Assembly: GCA_046483285.1 (NCBI GenBank)
Contig: JAWODN010000119.1
Location: 1-64,000 of the forward strand
Source: CAYRTV01 sp046483285
GTDB lineage: Bacteria > Acidobacteriota > Aminicenantia > Aminicenantales > Aminicenantaceae
DNA: 64,000 bases
Reading direction: 5' to 3'
Positions 62,672 through 64,000 of this stretch are shown in pieces (the stretch's first letter is position 1; every line of letters begins with the position of its first letter). Made by a program: the position numbers and the translations under genes. A model generated the notes under the pieces. That model was not told the DNA's origin, did not search any database, and saw only the letters and a list, made by a program, of their open reading frames with translations.

Positions 62672-64000
62672 TTATTGCGCAGGGTCTTTTTTCCTGGATT
62701 TTCCAATTGTGACCGGATCGGGGGCTTCGATTCGGAGCTTTCTTTCCGCTGATGCTTGTCCGGCCTTGATCGTAACGCGGTAAGTCCCGGGTTCAGCCAA
62801 GCGGAGGCCGCGGTGGAGGAGAGGCCGATTCGATCCGTAGGCGCTCCCGGTCACCAGATCCCAGACGGCCCGGTTGAGTCCAGCCCGCCCGTCCATGAAA
62901 GTCCGCCAGACCGTTTCATCATTCGCATTGAGAACCGCGATTTCCGCCTTTTGACCGCGGTTCAGAGCGAAGTGGAAAACGGCCTGTTTTCGCATTTCCA
63001 GGGCCCAGTCCCCGCCGTAGTCCCGCCGTTGGGGGAGAAGGGCCGGCCGGACAGGGAAAAAATGGATGGGCTTGGCGGCGGTTTCCGGTGTCCAGGCCTG
63101 GACGGGGGCGATGTCCAGTTTAAAGAAACTCCGTCCGTGGGTGGCGATGACCAATTCCTGTTCGCGGGCTTGAATAGCCAGATCGTGAATGGGGGTGGTG
63201 GGAAGATCGGCAGCCAGCGACGTCCAGCTATCTCCTCTGTCGAATGTGACGTAGATTCCGCCCTGGTCGGTTCCGATGTAGAGCTTATCCGGGTCTTTCG
63301 GGTCTTCGCCAATAACGTTGACCTGCTCTTCAGGCAAGTCATTGGAAATCGGCTGCCACTTTTGGCCGAAGTCGGAGGATTTGTAAATGTAGGTTTGGAA
63401 ATCATTTTCCCGGTATCCGGTCAGGGTGACGTAGACGCTTCCTTCTTCGTGGGCGGATGCGGTGACCCGGCTGACCCATTTGTCCGGAAGGGCGCACCCG
63501 ATCTCGGTCCAGTCGACCCCGTCGTTGACCGTGACCCAGACCCGGCCGTCATCCGTTCCTGCGTACAGAATCCCCGGTTTCAGGGGGGATTCGCTGATGG
63601 TGGTGATGGTTCCGTAAGGGACATTGCCCTGCCTGTCCAGACCAGGCTGGGTGGAAAGGTCGGGACTGACCGCCTGCCAGTCATCCCCTTTGTTCAGAGA
63701 TTTGAAAAGGCGGTTGGCTCCGAAGTAAAGAATGCCGGGGTTATGATGGGAAATGATGAAGGGCGACATCCAGTTGTAGCGGAGTTCCGGCTCTCCCTCA
63801 GCGGCCCTGGGGCGAATTCGTGTGATTTCTCCGGTGGCCATATTTTTGCGCTGCAGCCCCCCGAACTGCTGCTCGAAATAAATGATGTCCGGGTTCGTGG
63901 GGTCAACCAGGGTGATGTAGGAATCTCCTCCCCCCCAGAGATCGATCCAGACATAACTCCATTCGTCCTCAATGCCGTCCTCGGGGAACCGGTCGGCACG
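62672..64000 (-). CDS. VPS10/BNR-repeat protein (sortilin-like), C-terminal part, runs off the window
   Basis: 442 residues of an open frame that continues beyond the window end; the codons from 64000 onward read into the repeats without a stop. It contains BNR-type repeats with the Asp-box pattern (SLNKGDDWQAVSP, VNDGVDWTEIG, KSSDFGQKWQPIS, FDRGDSWTSLAAD) in two or more blades, then a C-terminal region (about 300-420) rich in beta strands ending KKDPAQ. Related proteins are exported and annotated as glycosyl-hydrolase or VPS10 domain proteins. No signal peptide can be judged because the N-terminus is missing. Confidence 0.85.
   Translation of the reverse strand, partial: RADRFPEDGIEDEWSYVWIDLWGGGDSYITLVDPTNPDIIYFEQQFGGLQRKNMATGEITRIRPRAAEGEPELRYNWMSPFIISHHNPGILYFGANRLFKSLNKGDDWQAVSPDLSTQPGLDRQGNVPYGTITTISESPLKPGILYAGTDDGRVWVTVNDGVDWTEIGCALPDKWVSRVTASAHEEGSVYVTLTGYRENDFQTYIYKSSDFGQKWQPISNDLPEEQVNVIGEDPKDPDKLYIGTDQGGIYVTFDRGDSWTSLAADLPTTPIHDLAIQAREQELVIATHGRSFFKLDIAPVQAWTPETAAKPIHFFPVRPALLPQRRDYGGDWALEMRKQAVFHFALNRGQKAEIAVLNANDETVWRTFMDGRAGLNRAVWDLVTGSAYGSNRPLLHRGLRLAEPGTYRVTIKAGQASAERKLRIEAPDPVTIGKSRKKDPAQ

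Overview
The window looks like a piece of a Gram-negative bacterial chromosome of about 50% GC. Outer-membrane proteins (a beta-barrel protein, an OmpA protein), periplasmic-type M16 peptidases, complex I subunits and a sigma-54 activator all fit this. The mixture (N-type ATPase, ppsA, acetyl-DAP type lysine genes, VPS10-like repeats, UPF0182) is reminiscent of Acidobacteriota or Aminicenantes-like lineages. That placement is inference; the sequence contains no marker that settles it.

Layout: 0-4.3 kb carries a P-loop/APH kinase fusion, pyruvate kinase and a coiled-coil + UspA stress pair. 4.3-7.9 kb is a minus-strand aspartate-family operon (DapA-like, ThrB, DapH, M20 deacetylase). 8.1-10.8 kb is an M16 peptidase pair. 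11.0-14.1 kb holds a baeRF-like protein, an NtrC-type activator and RNase P RNA, which overlaps the 3' end of the activator gene. 14.2-19.9 kb is nuoJKLMN on the minus strand, followed by an initiator tRNA. 20.4-26.0 kb holds a peptidase/propeller/barrel protein and ppsA. 26.2-32.8 kb is a complete N-ATPase operon (atpDCQRBEFAG) running into DUF72, polX and ligA. 37.4-48 kb is a plastic region with small repeats, broken gene pieces, fpg, a nitrilase-like gene with a NusG paralogue, and a GC-richer gnd-zwf-pgl' block. Dodecin, UPF0182, GH15, a CPA2 antiporter, a racemase-permease-dehydratase operon, OmpA, an NRAMP-like/hydantoinase operon, pgi and a VPS10-like gene fill the rest.

The most interesting signal is regulatory. 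Four promoters share TTGGCATG-N4-TTGT/A with exact sigma-54 -24/-12 spacing. They precede the coiled-coil/UspA pair, the baeRF-like gene, the barrel protein and dodecin, and a sigma-54 activator gene lies directly beside one of them. This suggests a compact sigma-54 stress regulon. Several other operons start from standard TTGACA/TATAAT promoters, and three of these would give nearly leaderless mRNAs.

Other points of interest are family members that lack signature residues in otherwise sensible contexts (the DapA-like, NRAMP-like and nitrilase-like proteins) and traces of recombination: a 93%-identical copy of the dehydratase 3' end, an SDR tail, a truncated pgl, and 44-bp inverted repeats around a 6.8-kb segment. 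No CRISPR array, intact transposase or prophage was seen.
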